From contig CAMRUG010000005.1 in the NCBI GenBank assembly GCA_947053925.1, forward strand, positions 17,743-81,742: a DNA stretch of 64,000 nucleotides. Direction: 5' to 3'. Both the position numbers and the translations under genes were made by a program. Each line of letters starts with the position of its first letter. Position 1 is the stretch's first letter. This DNA comes from an uncultured Clostridia bacterium. GTDB taxonomy: Bacteria; Bacillota; Clostridia; Christensenellales; CAG-314. Of the stretch, positions 1 through 11,566 are shown piece by piece. Below the pieces are notes generated by a model. That model was not told the DNA's origin. It searched no databases and saw only the letters and a list, made by a program, of their open reading frames with translations.

Positions 1-168
1 TATGATATAATTATTACATTCGATAATTAAGAAAAGGATTTTCTTAAACTGTATTTAAATGCACAGTTATTATATTGTGCGACTGTTTTTTAAGCCGAAC
101 GCGCTATATCATTTGAAACGTACAAATCAAAATAGTAATAAGGTAAAAACCAAGAGGACATAATTGTT

Positions 169-666
169 ATGGAAGATACAATCAAAAACAGCAATACGGA
201 CAAATCTAAAATTACAATAGCGTCGGGCGTATTGAATATAGTATCGGGCGCAATACTTTTTTTAGATGCGGTTTTGTTTGCAATAGCGGCGATCGTATGC
301 CTGATGATGGTTGTAACTCCGTTTATAATTGCCGCAGTGCCGATGTTTTTCATTTTGGGATTTATAGGCTTACTCGCTTTGGGCGCGGCAATAGCAGACG
401 AAATTGTCGGAATCGGTTCGGTTATCACGTCGGCAAAAGGCGGAACGCCGTCGCGCATATTTACTATTATATCCGTAGCAGTAAACGCTATTATTTTACT
501 GCCTAATATTTTGTCGCTTATAAACAATGTTTTCTGTCTTATCGGTGAAACGGAGTCGATAGGAATATGGATTGCGTTAATAGTAATCAACTCGCTGTCA
601 ATTATTATCGCTTTAACTTGTCTGATAATAAACGCATACGCATTGAAAAGCAAAAAATACAACTAA
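169..666 (+). CDS. hypothetical multi-pass membrane protein
   Basis: 165-aa ORF with several long hydrophobic segments; preferred over the overlapping antisense ORF 90..662, although no clear RBS distinguishes them. Confidence 0.6.
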   Translation: MEDTIKNSNTDKSKITIASGVLNIVSGAILFLDAVLFAIAAIVCLMMVVTPFIIAAVPMFFILGFIGLLALGAAIADEIVGIGSVITSAKGGTPSRIFTIISVAVNAIILLPNILSLINNVFCLIGETESIGIWIALIVINSLSIIIALTCLIINAYALKSKKYN

Positions 667-864
667 CCTGTTTATATCGAAAGCACCTTTTGCCGACACA
701 AAATAATTCTACGGACAACGGTATTTACCGAAAATTAAGAATATAATACTATTAAAACCGCAAATATGATATATGATTTTTTTAAAATCAACCTAAAAGC
801 AATTGCGCTGTTTTTCAAATTCAAATACCAAACTTTATTAAATAATTACTTTAAAAGCAAACAT

Positions 865-897
865 AAAGACTGCCGCATTAAATACGACAGTCTTTTT
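865..897. terminator. hairpin terminator between convergent genes
   Basis: AAAGACTG..cgcattaaatacga..CAGTCTTTTT stem plus T-run between ORF 169-666 (+) and ysxC (-). Confidence 0.6.
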
Positions 898-915
898 ATA
901 TAGATAGATTTTAGG

Positions 916-1536
916 TTAATCGCAAAGTTCTGCGTTTAAATGCGCTTGAAGTACTTTTGCTATACGGTCTAAAACCGCTTCCTTTCCCGTTTTGTTTAAA
1001 GAAGACACTGCAATTAAATTGCTTTCTCCAACGTGCAGATAATTTGCAATACTGCGGATGCGGTTTTTTACCTGACTTTTGGAAATTTTGTCCGCCTTTG
1101 TTGCAATAATCGTAAACGGCACGTTGTTTTTAAACAGATAATTGTACATTGTTACGTCGTCTTTTGTAGGGTCGTGGCGGATATCCACCAAAAAGAAAAC
1201 GTGTTTCAATTCTCTTTCTTTAGCCAGATACTTTTCCAACAAGTCCGCCCATTTCAGTTTTTCGGCATCGGAAACTTTTGCAAAACCGTACCCCGGTAAA
1301 TCTGCAAGAATAAATTCCGTTTCATCTCCGTCGTTTATCAAAAAGTAATTGATAAGCCGCGTGCGCCCCGGTAATTTTGATGTACGCGCAAGCTTGCCGT
1401 CGTTGACAAGATAGTTTATAAAACTGCTCTTGCCTACGTTAGACTTACCTGCTACGGCTATTTGAGGCACATTTGAGACTATGCACTGTTCGTACTTTGC
1501 CGCGCCTTTTATATAAGTTGCACTGCGTATTATCAT
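916..1536 (-). CDS. ysxC: ribosome biogenesis GTP-binding protein YsxC/EngB
   Basis: G1 GKSNVGKSSFIN, DLPGYGFA and ATKADK motifs; adjacent to lon. Confidence 0.95.
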   Translation of the reverse strand: MIIRSATYIKGAAKYEQCIVSNVPQIAVAGKSNVGKSSFINYLVNDGKLARTSKLPGRTRLINYFLINDGDETEFILADLPGYGFAKVSDAEKLKWADLLEKYLAKERELKHVFFLVDIRHDPTKDDVTMYNYLFKNNVPFTIIATKADKISKSQVKNRIRSIANYLHVGESNLIAVSSLNKTGKEAVLDRIAKVLQAHLNAELCD

Positions 1537-1544
1537 AAGTTAAA

Positions 1545-3851
1545 CTATTTTACCAAAGCGTTATCGTAAACCGTTGCTATATCTTCCGCAAGAATAAACT
1601 CGATATTATCGCGTACTTCCTTGGGAATTTCGTCAAGGTCTTTTTCGTTATCCTTGGGGATAATTACTTTGCGTATGCCTACGCGGTAAGCCGCCAAAGC
1701 CTTTTCGCGCAGTCCGCCGATAGGCAGTACTTTGCCGCGTAAAGTTATTTCGCCCGTCATTGCCACTTTGCCCGATACGGGTATGCCCGAAAACGCGGAC
1801 ATTACCACCGTTGCCATTGTTACGCCTGCCGAAGGACCGTCCTTAGGTACAGCCCCTTCGGGAACGTGAATATGAATATCCGTCTTTTCAAAACGGGATT
1901 TATCTATCCCGTATTCGTCTGCAAGACTTTTTACGAGAGATATTGCAGTACGGGCAGATTCTTTCATTACGTCGCCCAAGTTACCAGTCAGCTGCACTTC
2001 TCCTTTGCCTTGGAATAACGTAGCGTCGACATTGAGCGTTACGCCGCCAACTCTCGTCCAAGCAAGTCCGCGCGCGCTTCCGACGGTATCGGGTATCATA
2101 CCCATTTCGTCCTTGTGCTTTTCCATTCCCAAATATTCGCGTAGATTATCTGTTGTTACCGTTACCTTAGTTACGTTGTCCGTTACGAGTTTTAAAGCAA
2201 CTTTACGGCAGATAGCCGCAATTTCTCTTTCGAGATTTCTCACGCCCGATTCGCCCGTATAACGTTCGATAATTTTACCATAGGTTTCGTTGGAAATTTC
2301 TATTGCGCCGTCGGGAATACCGTGAAGAGCCATATTCTTTTTGAGCAGGAATTTATTTGCAATTTCTATCTTTTCCAGTTCGGTATATCCTGAAAGTTCG
2401 ATAACTTCCATTCTGTCCAAAAGCGGTTCGGGAATATCGTCCGTTGCGTTTGCCGTACATACGAACAGCACCTTAGAAAGGTCGTAAGGCACCTCCATAA
2501 AATGGTCGGTAAAACTGAAATTCTGTTCGGGGTCTAATACTTCCAGCATTGCGCTTGCAGGGTCGCCTCTGTTATCCTTGCCCATCTTGTCGATTTCGTC
2601 AAGCAGTAAAACGGGGTTTATAACGCCTGCCTGTTTCATCATATAAATGATTTTGCCCGGAATTGCCCCGACATAGGTTCTGCGGTGTCCGCGGATTTCC
2701 GCCTCGTCCCGTACTCCGCCGAGACTTACTCTGAGATACTTACGGTCGAGAGCCCTTGCAATACTGCGTACAATAGACGTTTTGCCTACCCCCGGAGGAC
2801 CGACAAAGCACAAAATAGGTCCGTTAAGTTTGCCCGTTAATTGCATAACGGCAAGGTATTCGACAATTCTGTCCTTGATTTTTTCCAGTCCGTAATGGTC
2901 TTCGTCTAAAATTGCCCTTGCGCGGTTCAAGTCCTTGTTGTCCGTAGATTCCTTTGTCCAAGGAACGTCGCACAGCCAGTCCAGATAATTGCGTATAACC
3001 GCGGCGTCGGGAGACGTCGGCGACATTTTTGAAAGGCGCGAAAGTTCCTTATTTGCCTTTTGCGCAACTTCTTCGGGCATACCGCTGCTCTTTATTTTGT
3101 CAAGATACTCCTGCTTTTCGTTAGCGTCGTCCCCAAGTTCGGCAGATATTGCCTTGATTTGCTCGCGCAGGTAGTATTCCTTCTGTCCGTCGGAGACCTG
3201 CTGTTTTACACGGTTTTGAATACGTTTTTCGGCAAGCGCGATTTCCAAATCGCCCTCAATATACGCACAGATTTTTTCCATACGCAGTTCTACAGACGTT
3301 TCTTCCAAAATAGCCTGTCTGTCGGAAAGGCGCGTTACCACTTCGTTAGCGACAACATTGGTAAAGGACAGATAATCTATCGTCTGGTTGATTGCAAACG
3401 ATTTGAGTTCCGCCTTGTTAATACTATTATTCGTTTCGGCAAGTTTTGCAATGTATTTAAGCGTCGTATCGAATAACGCGCGCGTTTCCACGTCGTTTTT
3501 GCAGGTAAATTCCAACGTCGTAACGTTTGCAAAAATAATTTTGTCGTTCATCGTAACGTTGGTTGCCTTTGCCGCTTCCAAGGTGCGCACCATTATTACA
3601 GTTGCATCGCTTGTGGCGCTTTCGACAGAAGCGACTTCGGCAATAACGCCCGTAGCGTACATATCTGTCGGCTGACTGGGCTTAGCCTTTACTCCGTCGA
3701 TTTGACTGACCATAAAAAATTTTCCGCCGTTATCCAAAGCGTATTTGATTGCGTTGCGAGAGATATCGCGGGCAACTTCTACTTTAGCGCGGATATTCGG
3801 GAAGAAAAAATTACCCCGCATTGCCAAAACAGGCAAATTACTGTATTCCAT
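1545..3851 (-). CDS. lon: ATP-dependent protease Lon
   Basis: 768 aa; Walker [29 protein letters not shown], and DGPSAGVTM catalytic Ser region. Confidence 0.98.
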   Translation of the reverse strand: MEYSNLPVLAMRGNFFFPNIRAKVEVARDISRNAIKYALDNGGKFFMVSQIDGVKAKPSQPTDMYATGVIAEVASVESATSDATVIMVRTLEAAKATNVTMNDKIIFANVTTLEFTCKNDVETRALFDTTLKYIAKLAETNNSINKAELKSFAINQTIDYLSFTNVVANEVVTRLSDRQAILEETSVELRMEKICAYIEGDLEIALAEKRIQNRVKQQVSDGQKEYYLREQIKAISAELGDDANEKQEYLDKIKSSGMPEEVAQKANKELSRLSKMSPTSPDAAVIRNYLDWLCDVPWTKESTDNKDLNRARAILDEDHYGLEKIKDRIVEYLAVMQLTGKLNGPILCFVGPPGVGKTSIVRSIARALDRKYLRVSLGGVRDEAEIRGHRRTYVGAIPGKIIYMMKQAGVINPVLLLDEIDKMGKDNRGDPASAMLEVLDPEQNFSFTDHFMEVPYDLSKVLFVCTANATDDIPEPLLDRMEVIELSGYTELEKIEIANKFLLKKNMALHGIPDGAIEISNETYGKIIERYTGESGVRNLEREIAAICRKVALKLVTDNVTKVTVTTDNLREYLGMEKHKDEMGMIPDTVGSARGLAWTRVGGVTLNVDATLFQGKGEVQLTGNLGDVMKESARTAISLVKSLADEYGIDKSRFEKTDIHIHVPEGAVPKDGPSAGVTMATVVMSAFSGIPVSGKVAMTGEITLRGKVLPIGGLREKALAAYRVGIRKVIIPKDNEKDLDEIPKEVRDNIEFILAEDIATVYDNALVK

Positions 3852-4066
3852 TGATTCTATACCCCTTTTTGTCCGAGAAAGTTTCGGACAGCGTTTTTCG
3901 TTAGTTTGTTTAATTGCGCAAATATTATTTCGCCGTAAAACTTTATTTTACGGTTATTATATATTAAAAAGCGTTTTAATGCAACAAAAAAGCAAATACA
4001 ACGCACAAAATACAGACGTAAAAAGAGTCAAGCGCAAATGCTTGACTCTAAAATGTTTGACATATT

Positions 4067-5281
4067 TTAAACTGCCTGACGGGTAATCAAAGGTTTGCCG
4101 TTGCTTTCTACGCAATTACGGGTTATACGCACAGATTTGACGTCGCCCTTTGACGGAGCGTCGTACATACATTCTAACATTACGTTTTCCATAACCGAAC
4201 GCAAACCGCGCGCGCCCGTTTTGAGTTTGATAGACTTTTGCGCTATTGCCGCAATTGCGTCTTCGTCAAACTGCAATTCGATATCGTCTATTTTAAACAG
4301 TTTAGTATACTGCTTAACAAGCGAATTTTTGGGTTCGGTAAGAATTTTTACAAGCGCGTCTTCCGAAAGCGGAGACAGACCTACCGTTATCGGCAAACGT
4401 CCGACAAACTCGGGAATAAGACCGAATTTGATAAAGTCCTGCGGTTGAAGCGTTTTGACGAGTTCGGCGTGGTCGATTTCTTCCGTACTCTTGATTTGAT
4501 TGCCGAATCCCAACCCTGCGCCTTGCTGACGTTTTTCCGCTATTTTATCCAACCCTACAAATGCGCCGCCGCAGATAAACAAAATATTTGTGGTATCTAT
4601 AGCAATACTTTCTGCTTGCGGATGCTTACGTCCGCCTTGAGGAGGTACGTTTGCAACGGTACTTTCGATAATTTTTAGCAAAGCCTGCTGAACGCCTTCG
4701 CCTGACACGTCGCGGGTAATAGATACGTTTTCGCTTTTTTTCGCTATCTTATCTATTTCGTCTATATAAATAATACCTTTCTCCGCCTTTTTTACGTCAT
4801 AATCGGCGGCTTGTATCAACTTTAATAAAATGTTCTCAACGTCCTCGCCTACATATCCCGCTTCGGTAAGAGTTGTTGCATCGGCAACGGCAAACGGCAC
4901 GTCTAAAACTTTTGCAAGCGTTTTGGCAAGCAGAGTTTTGCCGCACCCCGTAGGTCCGAGCATTAGAATGTTGCTTTTTTCCACTTCGACATCGTCGTCT
5001 TGGGACTTATCGCGCGACAAAATTCTCTTGTAGTGATTGTATACAGCCACTGCAAGCGTCTTTTTGGCGTCGTCCTGACCGACAACGTATTTATCTAATT
5101 CCGCCTTGATTTCGGCAGGTTTTAAAAGATGAAAAGAATAATCGCCGCCGCTTACAACTTCGCTGTCCAAAATGGACACGCACGTTTCGACGCATTCGTC
5201 GCAAATGCACACTCCCGAAGGACCTGCAAGCAGTCTGTTTACTTTATCTTCGCTTTTTCCGCAAAAAGAACAATTTTGCAT
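4067..5281 (-). CDS. clpX: ATP-dependent Clp protease ATP-binding subunit ClpX
   Basis: N-terminal C4 zinc domain CSFCGKSE...CICDEC, Walker [26 protein letters not shown]. Confidence 0.98.
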   Translation of the reverse strand: MQNCSFCGKSEDKVNRLLAGPSGVCICDECVETCVSILDSEVVSGGDYSFHLLKPAEIKAELDKYVVGQDDAKKTLAVAVYNHYKRILSRDKSQDDDVEVEKSNILMLGPTGCGKTLLAKTLAKVLDVPFAVADATTLTEAGYVGEDVENILLKLIQAADYDVKKAEKGIIYIDEIDKIAKKSENVSITRDVSGEGVQQALLKIIESTVANVPPQGGRKHPQAESIAIDTTNILFICGGAFVGLDKIAEKRQQGAGLGFGNQIKSTEEIDHAELVKTLQPQDFIKFGLIPEFVGRLPITVGLSPLSEDALVKILTEPKNSLVKQYTKLFKIDDIELQFDEDAIAAIAQKSIKLKTGARGLRSVMENVMLECMYDAPSKGDVKSVRITRNCVESNGKPLITRQAV

Positions 5282-5424
5282 TTTTACTCCTAATATTGTT
5301 ATACTTTGTTAAACGGTGTTCAGTATATAATTTGCACACAAAAAACCGTACTATCGCAACAGCCCTAATATAAATCAACTTTCGCCGACTTTGACAGTAC
5401 TAACAATTCGATTGCAATACGGTT

Positions 5425-6009
5425 TTACTTCCGCTCATAAAATACTTGGTCTACTATACCGTAATCTTTTGCCTCTTCGGCAGTCAAATAGTTGTCTCTG
5501 TCGGTATCTTTCTCTACGACTTTGACGTCCTTTCCAACATTTTTTGCAAGAATTTTGTTTAACTTCTGTTTGGTTTTTAACAACTGTTTCGTTTGAATTT
5601 CAACGTCGGAAGCCTGTCCTTGAGAGCCGCCTAAAACCTGATGAATCATAATTTCGGAATTGGGTAACGCGTAACGCTTACCCTTTGCGCCGCTGGACAA
5701 AAGAAACGCTCCCATAGACGCCGCCATACCTATACAAATAGTAGATACGTCGGGACGGATATAATTCATCGTATCGTATATTGCCATTCCGGCAGTAACT
5801 TCTCCGCCCGGACTGTTGATATAAAGGGATATGTCTTTGGTCGGGTCTTTGGATTCCAGATAAATTAGCTGCGCAACGACAAGGTTGGCAAGTTCGTTGG
5901 TAATCTGTCCCGATAAAAATATTACTCTGTCTTCGAGCAATCTCGAATAAATGTCGAAACTCCTTTCTCCGCTGTCGGTGCGGTCCACTACCATAGGTAC
6001 TAGCGTCAT
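5425..6009 (-). CDS. clpP: ATP-dependent Clp protease proteolytic subunit ClpP
   Basis: [27 protein letters not shown] catalytic Ser, MIHQVLGG catalytic His. Confidence 0.98.
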   Translation of the reverse strand: MTLVPMVVDRTDSGERSFDIYSRLLEDRVIFLSGQITNELANLVVAQLIYLESKDPTKDISLYINSPGGEVTAGMAIYDTMNYIRPDVSTICIGMAASMGAFLLSSGAKGKRYALPNSEIMIHQVLGGSQGQASDVEIQTKQLLKTKQKLNKILAKNVGKDVKVVEKDTDRDNYLTAEEAKDYGIVDQVFYERK

Positions 6010-6202
6010 AATGTCATTCTCCTAAATATTTGTGAAAGTTTTCTTTTAAATTTGATTAGAAAACTTTGCCGTAATGTGATTTACAAATTCGTTTTATCCT
6101 TTACGGTACATATTCTAAAATACCGACTCTGTAATTGTATTACAAATAACGGCAATAATATACGTCGGGAAAATTAAATTTTACCCGACGTTAAAAACGT
6201 TT

Positions 6203-7501
6203 TTACGCAATTGTATTTTCTTTCTTCAATAACTCGATTAAAGCTTCCGTTATTACTTGGTTTTCAAAATAATAGGTATCGCCTTCGCGCAATTGCTTAG
6301 AAAAATCTTCGTAGGTTTGTCCTATACGTTCTGCGTACTCTTTGATTTTGGCGTCGACTGCTTTTTTAGCAGGTTTGATTTTCTCCGCCTTAACGATTTC
6401 CTCAAAGACAAGTCTCGTTCTTACTGCCTTGTCTGCGCGTTCTTTGTGATCCTGACGGAGTTGCTCCATCGTCGTACCTGTATACTTAAAGTAATTGTCG
6501 ATATTTAACCCCTGATAACTTAGTTGGTATTTAAAATCTTCGATATACTGGTCGATTTGTTCTTCTATCATCTCGGCGGGAACGTCAATCTTGGTGTTAT
6601 CGACAACCGTTTCGATAAGTTTGCTTTCGTTTTTAGAATCGGCGTCTTTTTGGTAACGTTCGGCAACGGTCTTTTTGATATCGTCCTTATACGCTTTAAG
6701 CGTGTCGAATTCCGAAACGTCTTTTGCAAAATCGTCGTCTAAAGCGGGCAATTCTTTCTTGGTTATTCCGTTAATAGTAACGGTAAATACTGCCGGTTTA
6801 CCCTTTAAGTTTTCTGCGTGGTAATCGGCGGGGAAAGTTACGTTGATGTCCTTGGTTTCGCCTATATTCATACCGACAAGTTGTTCTTCAAAACCTTCGA
6901 TAAAGGTATGCGAGCCGATTGTAAGAGTTTGCTTTTCTGCCGTGCCGCCGTCAAACGCCACGCCGTCAACTTTGCCAGAATAGTCGAGATTGACTTGGTC
7001 TCCGTCTTCGACCGCTCTGTCAGTAACTTCTACAAAGCGCGCGTTACGTTCCTGTACCTTTGAAAGTTCGGCTTCGATATCGGCTTCCTTAACCTTTTGC
7101 GTTGCAATCTTTTTGATTGTCAAACCCTTGTACTGTCCGAGAGTGATTTCCGGACGGACTGTTACAACTACCGCGAAAGTTACGCCTTTGTCGTCCGCTT
7201 TGATAGATTTGTCGTCGATTGAAGGACGGGCTACGGGTTCTACCTTTTTATTTTTATCCAAAAACTCGCTATAATATTCTTGCGCGGCAATATAAAGCGC
7301 GTCTTCAAAGAAAAGTCCCTTGCCGTATCTTTGTTCTAAAACGTTTTTAGGAACGTGTCCCTTACGGAAACCGGCAATATTGTACTTGCCCTTGTTCTGT
7401 TCGTAAGCGCGTCTGTCAAACGCCGCCCATTCGGTATTGTCCATTGTAAACGTAACGGTAAGAGTATTTTTTTCTCTGCTTTGTGTGTATTTCATTTCCA
7501 T
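6203..7501 (-). CDS. tig: trigger factor
   Basis: 432 aa; AGFRKGHVPKNVLEQRYG ribosome-binding signature plus FKBP-like domain. Confidence 0.96.
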   Translation of the reverse strand: MEMKYTQSREKNTLTVTFTMDNTEWAAFDRRAYEQNKGKYNIAGFRKGHVPKNVLEQRYGKGLFFEDALYIAAQEYYSEFLDKNKKVEPVARPSIDDKSIKADDKGVTFAVVVTVRPEITLGQYKGLTIKKIATQKVKEADIEAELSKVQERNARFVEVTDRAVEDGDQVNLDYSGKVDGVAFDGGTAEKQTLTIGSHTFIEGFEEQLVGMNIGETKDINVTFPADYHAENLKGKPAVFTVTINGITKKELPALDDDFAKDVSEFDTLKAYKDDIKKTVAERYQKDADSKNESKLIETVVDNTKIDVPAEMIEEQIDQYIEDFKYQLSYQGLNIDNYFKYTGTTMEQLRQDHKERADKAVRTRLVFEEIVKAEKIKPAKKAVDAKIKEYAERIGQTYEDFSKQLREGDTYYFENQVITEALIELLKKENTIA

Positions 7502-7612
7502 TCTCCTATAAAATGTTTTAAATCAACATTAAAGTAATTTCAACTAGAAATTATAGCATATTAACTTAAAATAAGCAAATGTTTTTACCGCGTTGCAACT
7601 ATGGCAAAATAA

Positions 7613-7655
7613 TAAACGGACAGAAGAAAAGTCTTTTTTTAACTGTCCGTTTTGT
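7613..7655. terminator. hairpin terminator
   Basis: AAACGGACAG ... CTGTCCGTTT inverted repeat downstream of the minus-strand ORF start region, T-rich loop. Confidence 0.45.
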
Positions 7656-7697
7656 ATTATTTTACTATAATCCTATTTTTTAATTTATTAAATTGCT

Positions 7698-8132
7698 TTA
7701 TTTGCTGCCGTTTTCGTGAAACAAGACGTTATCTTGAACCAATATTTTGTCCTTATACTTAACCAAAATAGAATTTCTTTCTTCAAATTTGATTTCGGCA
7801 ATAGCGCGCACGCGCAGAGTCAGAATTTCCTTGGATTTAACGGACGGATAGCCGACTATAAAAACTTCTTCATATTCGTATAAAAAAGATTTAGTATTTA
7901 CCGCTTTACCGTTGATTTCAACCTCAAAATCGCTGTCGAGAATAAATTCTTCGTGATCGGACTTATTATCTAATCGTATAGTAAAATCCAAATAACTATC
8001 GCCGCTGTTTCTTTTACCTATATTAAATCTTACAAATTCCGCCGATATACCGCTATCAAAACAACCTGCGAAAACAATTAACGATAAAATAAATACTAAA
8101 CACAAACAAATAGAAAATGTTTTACGTTTCAT
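7698..8132 (-). CDS. hypothetical lipoprotein
   Basis: Signal peptide with lipobox-like FAGC; DUF4352-like composition is a guess. Confidence 0.6.
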   Translation of the reverse strand: MKRKTFSICLCLVFILSLIVFAGCFDSGISAEFVRFNIGKRNSGDSYLDFTIRLDNKSDHEEFILDSDFEVEINGKAVNTKSFLYEYEEVFIVGYPSVKSKEILTLRVRAIAEIKFEERNSILVKYKDKILVQDNVLFHENGSK

Positions 8133-8352
8133 TTTTGCACTCTCTTAAAATCCAAAATCGGTCATAAACCGTAATTACTGTCGCTTTTTAATTACGACTG
8201 CTATTACTTTCAACTAAATTTATTATATCAGTACATATTGTTTAAGTCAACATTAAAATATTCTTGTGCAAAAGACTAACTGCTAATTACAGCACCGAAA
8301 CAGGCAATTTCGGTTTGCAATATGTCTGACAATAATGTATAATAATTATTAT

Positions 8353-10044
8353 ATGGCTTACGACGCATTGAGCCTGAGCGTACTTGTTAAAGAATTTAAA
8401 GATACGTTAACAGGCGGAAAAATCACAAAAATATATCAGCCTGAAAAGGACGAAATAGTTTTGTTTGTTTTTAACAAGCAAACATACAAACTGCTTATTT
8501 CGGCAAACGCAGGAGTCAACCGCGCGCATATTACAAACGCGTCCTTTGATAATCCCAAAACCGCGCCTACATTTTGTATGCTGTTGCGTAAGCATATTAC
8601 AAATGCTCAAATTACCGACATTAACCAAATGCCTTTTGAACGCGTTATAGAGTTTTCTCTTTCGGTAAGCGACGAATTGGGCTACAAAAAAGATATGCGG
8701 CTGATTTTTGAACTTACGGGGAAAACGTCTAACATTATACTTACAAACGGAGATTACACCGTACTTGACAGCATAAAGCATCTGCCGCAAGACCTTGACA
8801 GCAAGCGGATAATAATGGCGGGAGCAAAGTATAATTTCTTTCTTCCGCAAGAAAAAATACCGCCCTTTGACTACAGCCGTATCCAATTGTTTTTGGCAAA
8901 ATGCTCTACTCCTCTGCGCAAAACCCTGCCCGAAACACTGCTCGGAGTGTCGCAGTCGACGGTAAACGAAATTATGCGCGGACTGGACGAAAACGACCAC
9001 ACCGCTTTGAATAACGCACAGATAATAGAAAGACTAAAAAATTACGAAAAAAATATTTTATCTCCGCGTCCCAACGTGGTTTTGAAAAACGGAGCGCCGA
9101 TAGACGTTAATCCGTTTGATTACAATTCGGTAAAAGGCGACAAAGTGTTTTACGAATCGTTAAACGAAGCGCACGACAACTACTACTACCTTTTAGACAA
9201 AGCGCAGCGGTTTTTAAGCAAGGCGAAATCGGTATCCACCATTGTTAAAAACGCCGTTTCGCGTACGGAAAAGAAACTTGCAATACAACGCCAAAGCATA
9301 CTGGAAGCACAAACCCGCGAAACTTACAAGCAGTACGGCGACTTGATACTTTCTAACCTGTGGCAGGCAAAAGGAGACAAGTTAACCTGCTGCAACTACT
9401 ATGACGGCAAAGACGTAACAATAGACCTTGACAAATCGCTCACGCCGCAGCAAAACGCGCAGGCGTATTACAAAAAATACCGCAAATTGAAATCGTCCGC
9501 CGAACATAACGATAAACTTGTGGAAGAAAACCAAAAACTGCTTGACTACTTGCTTACTATAAAAGACAGTTTACGCTACTGCAACGAAAACGACGACTTG
9601 GAACTTATCAAAGAAGAACTGACGTCTTTGGGATTAATAAAAGAAAAACAGCAAAAGAAAAAAACAGAGACGCCTGTCAAGCCCTTAAAATACGATATTA
9701 ACGGATATTCCGTCTTTGTAGGTAAAAACAACGCGCAAAACAATTACGTTACCTTTAAGATGTCCAAACCCGAAGATATTTGGCTGCACACGCAAAAAAT
9801 ACATTCCTCTCACGTTTTGATAATAAACGGAAAAAAGGAAGAAGTGCCTTTTGAAGTAATAGAAAAAGCGGCGGAAATTTGCGCATACTACTCCCAAGCC
9901 TCGGACGGAACGAAAATCCCCGTAGATTACACGGCTAAAATAAACGTAAAAAAACCGCCGAAATCGCCCCTCGGTTACGTTATATACAATACCTACCAAA
10001 CGGTACTTGTAAACCCAAACAGGCACATTACGGAACTTGCGTAA
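8353..10044 (+). CDS. rqcH: Rqc2/NEMF-family ribosome quality control protein RqcH (NFACT; formerly FbpA-like)
   Basis: MAYDALSLSVLVKEFKDTLTGGKITKIYQPEKDE N-terminal NFACT signature and C-terminal DIWLHTQKIHSSHVLI; the likely start is internal to ORF 8335. Confidence 0.93.
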   Translation: MAYDALSLSVLVKEFKDTLTGGKITKIYQPEKDEIVLFVFNKQTYKLLISANAGVNRAHITNASFDNPKTAPTFCMLLRKHITNAQITDINQMPFERVIEFSLSVSDELGYKKDMRLIFELTGKTSNIILTNGDYTVLDSIKHLPQDLDSKRIIMAGAKYNFFLPQEKIPPFDYSRIQLFLAKCSTPLRKTLPETLLGVSQSTVNEIMRGLDENDHTALNNAQIIERLKNYEKNILSPRPNVVLKNGAPIDVNPFDYNSVKGDKVFYESLNEAHDNYYYLLDKAQRFLSKAKSVSTIVKNAVSRTEKKLAIQRQSILEAQTRETYKQYGDLILSNLWQAKGDKLTCCNYYDGKDVTIDLDKSLTPQQNAQAYYKKYRKLKSSAEHNDKLVEENQKLLDYLLTIKDSLRYCNENDDLELIKEELTSLGLIKEKQQKKKTETPVKPLKYDINGYSVFVGKNNAQNNYVTFKMSKPEDIWLHTQKIHSSHVLIINGKKEEVPFEVIEKAAEICAYYSQASDGTKIPVDYTAKINVKKPPKSPLGYVIYNTYQTVLVNPNRHITELA

Positions 10045-10214
10045 ATGTTGCGCGTTTTTACCGATTTTGTGAATTGTTGGTTGTAATCTTGTTTTAAAGG
10101 CACAATTTTTACAAAATTACTCTGCACTTAGAGCAAGTTACGGGTATCAATGTTTCATTCTCGGTTTTTCTCAACAGCAACTTTACAGTGAACGGCGCCT
10201 GACTCGTTTACAAA

Positions 10215-10357
10215 AAAATCTTATTAACTTTAAAAACGGTTATTCGCTTAAAAAAGGAATAACCGTATTTTTATTTAATTCTTTATACACTACTTTAAGA
10301 TAACATTGCTTTGACTATTGCGCCCGCCCATTTTAAATATGTCGGAAGCGTTTCGTC
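10215..10357. repeat. direct repeat copy 1 (~143 bp); truncated duplicate of the 3' end of the gene at 11646-12452
   Basis: Near-identical by eye to 11567..11708, including the hairpin ACGGTTATTC..GAATAACCGT and the antisense codons for TLPTYLKWAGAIVKAMLS*. Confidence 0.9.
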
Positions 10358-10465
10358 TATCAAATAAAGATCTTATTAAAACCAGCAATCTCTCATTGAT
10401 CTTATCTCACTAACAATAGCACCATAGAAAAATATTGACCTTATAAATCAAAATAAGTCAGCATA

Positions 10466-10672
10466 TTATTCTCTCCCAATTAATTCATCAACACTACAGT
10501 CAAAGTAATCCGCAAGCAACCATAAACTTGTTATACTAGGTTCCTTTTTCTTATTAAGCCACGCACTGATCGCACTTTGCGCAACCCCTATTTCTTTTGA
10601 TAGTGCTACTTGATTTACCGAGTACTCCATCATCATTCGTTTTAAATTTTCATCGAATTTAATATTAATCAT
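10466..10672 (-). CDS. XRE-family HTH transcriptional regulator (68 aa)
   Basis: HTH: VALSKEIGVAQSAISAWLNKKKEPSITSLWLLADYFDCSVDELIG. Confidence 0.9.
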   Translation of the reverse strand: MINIKFDENLKRMMMEYSVNQVALSKEIGVAQSAISAWLNKKKEPSITSLWLLADYFDCSVDELIGRE

Positions 10673-10673
10673 A

Positions 10674-10702
10674 TTGACATTATATCTCCATGGTGTTATA
10701 CT
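10674..10702 (+). promoter_or_regulatory. sigma-A type promoter with operator in the spacer
   Basis: TTGACA (10674-10679) - 17 nt - TATACT (10697-10702); spacer contains ATATCTCCATGG. Confidence 0.75.
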
Positions 10703-10710
10703 AATAAAAA

Positions 10711-10729
10711 ATATCTCTATGGAGATATA
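10711..10729. promoter_or_regulatory. palindromic operator candidate
   Basis: ATATCTC-TATG-GAGATAT palindrome; 16/19 identical to the site at 10682-10700. Confidence 0.65.
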
Positions 10730-10741
10730 AGGAGTGCTATC

Positions 10742-11521
10742 ATGTTTGGATATTATATAGTTAATTTTATAAGAGGACTACTGGTCAACATTCTGTTCTT
10801 TATACTATGCGGTTTGTTTATGGCTATATTTATAGCCATAAGTCCAATTGCTCAAATCATAATCCCGTGCGCTTTCGGTTTGATTATCTTGATAATCGCA
10901 TTAATTTTATATATCAAGTGTTCTGATAAAGTATATTGGTTGTTCGGCATAAGCAGAGAAAACGAATTTGTCTCTCAATACGATATTAGTCTCTATAACA
11001 CTGGAGAGCAGCAAAAAATTGTGGGGAACAAAGCCATTGTCAAACGTGCTGCGAGCAAACGCCCTATATATGCATGCTGGGCATATATATGCCTTATACC
11101 GCATTTGGTTGCAGCAATAGTATGTGCAATATATGCCGCAAAATTCCTCAACAATTCTGGTGAATCAATTTTGCCTATTTTTCTAATGCCAATTGCTGTC
11201 TTTCAATCCGTCTATTTTCTTCTCCGTTTGATATTTTATATTCGTTCTACTTGTTTTAAATGTGGAAAAATATTCTGTTTTGTAGAAACAAACAGCGATC
11301 AAAAATCATACATGTCCGAATTTGAGAAAGACAGAGAAACCAGTGAAAATGTAGGCAGTATATATTCTGGCGGCGACAAAATTGCCGATGTTTACAAAAA
11401 AGGTATAACAACCGATACTTATGTTGGAATTTCAAGCAAGACAACACATTATTGTAATTGTTTATATTGCAGAAAAGCCACTGTCAAAACAACAGAATAT
11501 GTGGATGCATGGAAAAAATAA
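10742..11521 (+). CDS. hypothetical membrane protein with C-terminal Cys-pair (zinc-ribbon-like) segments
   Basis: Hydrophobic N-terminal half, then CFKCGKIFC...CNCLYC; RBS-like ggag ahead of ATG. Confidence 0.75.
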   Translation: MFGYYIVNFIRGLLVNILFFILCGLFMAIFIAISPIAQIIIPCAFGLIILIIALILYIKCSDKVYWLFGISRENEFVSQYDISLYNTGEQQKIVGNKAIVKRAASKRPIYACWAYICLIPHLVAAIVCAIYAAKFLNNSGESILPIFLMPIAVFQSVYFLLRLIFYIRSTCFKCGKIFCFVETNSDQKSYMSEFEKDRETSENVGSIYSGGDKIADVYKKGITTDTYVGISSKTTHYCNCLYCRKATVKTTEYVDAWKK

Positions 11522-11566
11522 ATTTTAAATTTTTATATTGCCACCATACTGAATATTTTGGCAAAC

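Noticed and set aside
90-662. Antisense 190-aa ORF overlapping 169-666
   Set aside because: The plus-strand ORF reads as a coherent membrane protein; the antisense frame looks like its mirror and has no RBS.
1545-10044. Proteostasis gene cluster (ysxC, lon, clpX, clpP, tig, rqcH) as novel
   Set aside because: Common conserved arrangement in Firmicutes; included as features only.
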